Assembly (NCBI RefSeq): GCF_023518235.1
Contig: NZ_CP090424.1
Span: 1-42,189 of the forward strand
DNA: 42,189 bases
Direction: 5' to 3'
DNA from: Stenotrophomonas maltophilia
Lineage (GTDB): Bacteria; Pseudomonadota; Gammaproteobacteria; Xanthomonadales; Xanthomonadaceae
In this document: positions 38,192-42,189 of the stretch, in pieces
How the letters are laid out: each line of letters starts with the position of its first letter
Numbering within the stretch: the stretch's first letter is position 1
Translations under genes and position numbers: made by a program
Notes under the pieces: generated by a model
The model's database searches: none
What the model was told of the DNA's origin: nothing
Seen by the model: only the letters and a program-made list of their open reading frames with translations

Positions 38192-38970
38192 GAGTGAAGT
38201 CCGCATTCTGTCTTGGCGTTTCCAGCCCAACGGCCGGCCCTAGGGTCTTGTCCTTCAGCAACAGGAAGGGTGCAGGTTTCGCATCCAATTGATGGATAAC
38301 CCTGATGGGTAAGTGGGTGATCGATGAGGTTGTTGTCCGCAATGAACTCGTTGGTTTCCTCCAATGACCAGGTGATAATTGGAGAAATCTTGAGCCTGCC
38401 GGTGGCATCCAAGCTCAGCGCAGGGGCTTGAGCACGGGTTGGGCCATCAGCGCGGCGCAGGCCGGTGATCCAGCCAGCGTATGGGCTTAACGACGCCGCC
38501 AGCGGTTCAACTTTGCGCATTCGGCAGCACGCCGCTGGGTTGCTGCGGTACAGGTTGAGACCATAAATGGAATCCTGCTCCGTGCGCTTGAGGATCGGCA
38601 GCGCGGTGACAAGCTTCTGGGAATAGCGCTCATCTACCTGACGGCAACTTCAAGGGTCTCCTTGAAGTGGTAACCGGTGTCCAAAAAGAGGAAATCAGCT
38701 TCCGGCAGGTGCCGCAGCCAGCTCCGCCAGCACGGTGTTTTCCATGCTCAAGGTCACTGCAATAGCGCCCGGCGCGTGCTCGGCTGTCCATTCCAGGATC
38801 TCTTGCGCGCTGGCGTCATACAACGCAGCAGCATGCTTTTCGACGAGTTCCTCGTTATGTTTTGCTACCTCTGGTGACAACGGTGTGGTCGTGCGAGGTC
38901 CTTCGGGTGAGATCTCGGGATCTTTTACCGAACCAGTATTTTTCAGGGCGTTAACTAGTTGAAAGCTCAT
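38188..38970 (-). CDS. cysH: Adenylylsulfate reductase CysH ([4Fe-4S] type), apparent frameshifts
   Basis: Thioredoxin-dependent reductase that turns adenosine 5'-phosphosulfate into sulfite. The iron-sulfur ligands CC in [14 protein letters not shown] and CETC in [15 protein letters not shown] show the APS-reductase type as opposed to the cluster-free PAPS type. The catalytic tail is KTECGLHS. The frame breaks near 38703, 38635 and 38522, joining [15 protein letters not shown] with [14 protein letters not shown] and [14 protein letters not shown]. Length is about 261 residues. ATG 38970 overlaps the cysX stop (ATGA). Confidence 0.93.
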
Positions 38971-39215
38971 TGTTGCGACTCACCTCTTTTGTGTCTTTCG
39001 AGAGATTCTTTTAATGCTTGCGATGTGGACTTTGCTGGTGCTGGCCTGTGCACTGGATCGTCCTGGCCGTGATATTTCACTTCAAAAACTCTGGTGCAAT
39101 CCGCACACAACCACGCGAATTCTGTTTGCTCATCGGGGAAAAGAACTTCTCCCGCGCAGTATGGGCAGTACAGAGGGTGGTTGCGGTTGGGATTGGGTTT
39201 CCTCCGAAGACTCAC
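38967..39215 (-). CDS. cysX: CysX, small cysteine-pair protein
   Basis: An 82-residue protein with CPYCAGEV and CADCTRVF, two CxxC pairs 20 residues apart that could bind zinc or an iron-sulfur cluster. The C-terminus is basic and helical. The start GTG 39215 overlaps the corrected cysI stop (GTGA). A ferredoxin-like role for sulfite reduction has been proposed for CysX, but the sequence alone shows only the metal-site pattern. Confidence 0.87.
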   Translation of the reverse strand: MSLRRKPNPNRNHPLYCPYCAGEVLFPDEQTEFAWLCADCTRVFEVKYHGQDDPVHRPAPAKSTSQALKESLERHKRGESQQ

Positions 39216-40895
39216 ACCAAATCTTCCTCAGCGCCCGCTGGACCCAATCGCGGAAGTGCTCGTCCTCGTGGCGCTGTTCCTTGAAGTGGGTAACAACGCG
39301 AGTGACGTACTCTCCCACTTCATCGGCAATAACCTTGTGGCCCTTGAGCTTGCGTCCGAAGTTTGGATCCAAGTTCATGGAACCGCCCAGGTGAACCTGG
39401 AAACCTTCAACGCGGTTGCCGTCAGCATCAGTGACGGTCTGTCCCTTGAATCCGATGTCGGAAACCTGGGTGCGTGCACAAGAGTTAGGGCAACCGTTCA
39501 GTGCAATCTTGATGGGAACATCCAAATCGCCGAGGCGCTCTTCCAGTTCGTCGACAAGCTCAATTGCTCGTGACTTGGTGGTTGCGTGCGCAAGCTTGCA
39601 GAACTCCAAGCCGGTGCAGGAAATGATGCCGCACGGAACTCGGAAGGTGAAGAGTACAGTCCGATTTCATCCAGGTCGCGTGCAACGGTAGTAAGGTTCT
39701 TTCTCTCAATATCGAGGAAGAGCAGTTCCTTTTCCGCCGTGGTACGAATCCTGGTGATGCCGTGCTTTTCTGCAACATCAGCAATGGCAATGAGCTGCTC
39801 ACCGGTGGTGTGTCCAACGGTTGGCTTCACACCGAGGTAGAACTTGCCGTCCTTTTGTGGGTGAATGCCAATGTGGTCACGGTAGCCAGGGTTGGTGGTA
39901 ACAACTGGGCCATCGATCAGCTTGCGCTCGAGGTATTCGGTCTCAAGAACTTCACGGAACTTCTCAATACCCCACTGTGCCACCAAGAACTTGAGGCGAG
40001 CACGGTTACGCAGGCGTCGGAAGCCGTAGTCGCGGAAAATTCCGGCGACGCCAGCCCACACTTCTGGAACCTCATCAAGTGGAATCCAAGAACCAAGTGG
40101 CTGAGCAAGCATTGGGTTGGTGGACAGGCCACCGCCCACAAAGCACTCAAATCCTGGGCCGAATTCTGGGTGAATCGAAGGAACGAAGGAAACGTCCTGG
40201 ATTTCGTGGGTAACATCCTGGCGCTGGTTGCCAGTGATAGCAGTCTTAAACTTACGAGGAAGGTTGTGGAACTCTTCCTTGTCTAGGTAGCGCTCACGAA
40301 TCGCATCGATAGCCGGGGTGGCATCGATCAGCTCTTCAGCAGCTACGCCAGAAACTGGGGAGCCCAAGATAACACGTGGAACGTCACCGCAACCAAGCAT
40401 GGTGGACAGTCCGACGGTTTCTAGCTTCTCCCAGATCGCAGGCACATCTTCAATACGAATCCAGTGCAGCTGAATGTTCTGGCGGTCGGTGAAGTCCGCG
40501 GTGGAACGAGCATAATCCCTAGAAATTTCACCCACGGCACGCAGGCGCTCAGGGGAAGCCAGTCCGCCATCAAAACGCACACGCATCATGAAGTACTCAT
40601 CCTGCAGCTCATCATCAGGAAGCTGACCGGTCAGTTCACCGCCCAGATCCTGCTTACGCTGGGTGTAAATGCCCAACCACTTAAAGCGTGGGGCAATGTC
40701 ATCCGGTGCAATGGAAGAAAAACCCTGCTTGGAGTAAATATCAATGACCCGCTGCTTGACAGCAAAAGCGGGTTCTTCTTGCTTAATTTCCTCGGCATGG
40801 TTAAGCGGCTCGGTGCCGTCGATTTTCCATTGGCCTTCGGGCTTAGGCTTCCTGGCGGCACGTGCTGGCCGGGCACTTCCGGTGGTTGTTGTCAT
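39212..40895 (-). CDS. cysI: Sulfite reductase (ferredoxin-type) CysI, apparent frameshifts
   Basis: Reduces sulfite to sulfide with six electrons at a siroheme coupled to a [4Fe-4S] cluster. It has the siroheme-binding parts DFTDRQNIQLHWIRIEDVP and GLSTMLGCGDVPRVILGSP and the cluster ligands in CTGLEFCKLA and NGCPNSCARTQ. Total is about 561 residues. The frame breaks near 39622, where one G is lost after GCCGC. The printed end runs into cysX because GGGCGGCTGAGG reads GGGCGCTGAGG near 39240; the corrected tail is RAAEEDLV with TGA at 39212-39214. ATG 40895 (MTTTTGSARPARAARK) is the start. It is the first gene of the operon, divergent from fpr2, its likely electron supplier. Confidence 0.95.
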
Positions 40896-41277
40896 GGGGA
40901 GTTAATCCTTAAAGAGCTAGTGAAGTACATGTCACTCGGTTTGATCTATCCGCAAACTTAGACGTACCGCTCTGTCTAGACCAACCATTAGATTCATGAG
41001 ACTGAAAGCAATGGAGTCACCTAATGCCCGTTTAAATGAATTAACCTGGGGATATTAGGTTAGGTTCACCGTGAATATAATAGACCGATCTGTCTAGTTT
41101 TTTCATGGAGTTTGAATTTAATTAAGCAAAAGTCTTCGCATTGTCGCATTTCGCTGCTACGTTTACAGACCAAGCGGTCTAGGAGTGTTAAACAGCCTGG
41201 ACTTGAAACACCTTTAACTACTTGATTTTCACACCCTTGTTTCCATAAAAGGGCTCACGAAAGGCAACTTCAAACAC
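40896..41277. promoter_or_regulatory. Divergent cysI / fpr2 control region with McbR-type sites
   Basis: TAGAC-N6-GTCTA occurs exactly at 41081-41096. A near copy CAGAC-N6-GTCTA is at 41166-41181, close to fpr2. TAGAC-N10-GTCTA lies at 40959-40978, close to cysI. McbR is the known repressor of sulfur genes in this species, and the activator CysR also acts here. No gene is seen. Confidence 0.75.
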
Positions 41278-42189
41278 ATGACAACTCCCCTGCGCGTAGC
41301 CGTCATCGGAGCTGGCCCTGCTGGCATTTACGCATCCGACCTCCTCATCCGCAATGAAGAGCGCGAAGTGTTCGTTGACCTTTTCGAGCAAATGCCTGCA
41401 CCGTTCGGACTCATCCGTTACGGCGTTGCTCCAGACCACCCACGCATCAAGGGCATCGTTAAGTCCCTGCACAACGTGTTGGACAAGCCACGCCTGCGCC
41501 TGCTCGGTAACATTGAAATCGGCAAAGACATCACCGTCGAAGAACTCCGCGACTACTACGATGCAGTCGTGTTCTCCACCGGCGCAGTTGCAGACCGCGA
41601 CCTCAACATCCCCGGAATTGAAGCAGAAGGCTACTTCGGTGCCGGCGAGTTCGTTGGCTTCTACGACGGCAACCCACGCTTCGAGCGCTCCTGGGATCTG
41701 TCTGCACAGTCCGTCGCTGTTATCGGCGTTGGTAACGTCGGCCTCGACGTAGCCCGCATCCTGGCTAAGACAGGCGACGAGCTCAAAGTCACCGAAATTT
41801 CCGACAACGTCTACGACTCCCTCAAAGAAAACAAGGCCACTGAAGTGCACGTTTTCGGACGTCGTGGCCCAGCACAGGTCAAGTTCACCCCACAGGAACT
41901 CAAAGAACTCGACCACTCCCCCACCATCAACGTGGTTGTTGATCCAGAAGACATCGACTACGACGGCGCCTCTGAAGAAGCCCCGCGCATCCAAGTCCCA
42001 GGACCTGGTCTGCCAGATCCTGGAACAGTACGCAATCCGCGAGCCAAAGGACGCTCCGCACACCCTGCAGATCCACCTCTTTGAAAACCCAGTTGAGGTT
42101 CTTCAAAAGGACGGCAAGGTTGTTGGCCTGCGCACCGAACGCACCTCACTTGATGGCAACGGCGGCAAACGGAACCGGCGAATTCAAGG
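41278..42189 (+). CDS. fpr2: Ferredoxin/flavodoxin-NADP+ reductase, N-terminal part
   Basis: The N-terminal two thirds of the FprA-type reductase. ATG 41278 starts TTPLRVAVIGAGPAGIYAS with the FAD-binding GxGPAG. EQMPAPFGLIRYGVAPDHP follows, and the NADP-binding VAVIGVGNVGLDVARIL at about residue 148. The frame breaks near 41980 (GCCCGCCGCGCATCC read GCCCCGCGCATCC) and near 42168, where two bases seem lost after GGCGGC. The last codon is split between base 42189 and bases 1-2, and the protein continues at 1-458. It is divergent from cysI under McbR-type sites. Confidence 0.95.

Noticed and set aside
1..42189. CRISPR array or prophage
   Set aside because: No regularly spaced repeats with unique spacers and no phage structural or integrase genes were seen.

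Overview
The window reads as Corynebacterium glutamicum chromosome. It holds the cysIXHDNYZ sulfate-assimilation operon with fpr2, adhA, ald, dnaK-grpE-dnaJ-hspR with a HAIR operator, tctCBA and an MksFEBG (Wadjet-type) operon, in an order I recall from that species. A piece of laboratory vector plus the Bacillus methanolicus-type genes hps (hxlA) and phi (hxlB) is embedded in it. This is an engineered, methanol-oriented strain and not wild-type DNA.

Layout: 1-458 is the 3' end of fpr2. 479-3230 holds a Fic gene between two near-identical terminators and three small genes. 3244-6347 is tctABC on the minus strand. 6641-8090 is a pair of related ATPases. 8150-10676 is an MFS gene and an M20 peptidase, convergent. 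10843-12749 is a proline-repeat protein joined to a cytochrome b-like membrane domain. About 13.0-15.8 kb is vector: corynebacterial plasmid sequence, a Tn5 neo tail, a pUC-type pMB1 origin, a bla remnant, and E. coli rrnB 5S with T1/T2. 15832-17016 is phi and hps, behind a promoter that abuts a 5' stub of ald (17211-17511). Then come hspR-dnaJ-grpE-dnaK, a PerM/AI-2E-type membrane protein, a nucleosidase, mksG-B-E-F (24633-31169), adhA, an mrr remnant cut by an IS3-family remnant, and cysZ-Y-N-D-H-X-I. The 5' two thirds of fpr2 run off the right end.

The two ends of the window join exactly inside fpr2: the last base completes a codon with bases 1-2 and the reading frame continues. The window is therefore best read as a circle, or as one unit of a tandem array, of about 42.2 kb in which vector DNA links the far side of the chromosomal segment back to ald. 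This unit carries adhA (alcohol/methanol oxidation), hps-phi (formaldehyde fixation), chaperones and sulfate assimilation, so its amplification under methanol selection is a plausible but unproven explanation.

Most long genes, including essential dnaK, are broken by 1-4 base indels. Vector parts of known sequence show the same damage: shortened homopolymers and corruption at GCSGC sites. I conclude that most frame breaks are read/consensus errors, many at a methylated motif, and I annotate those genes as single intact genes with apparent frameshifts. Gene ends therefore carry an uncertainty of a few bases. mrr, the IS3 transposase, ald and bla are treated as truly broken.
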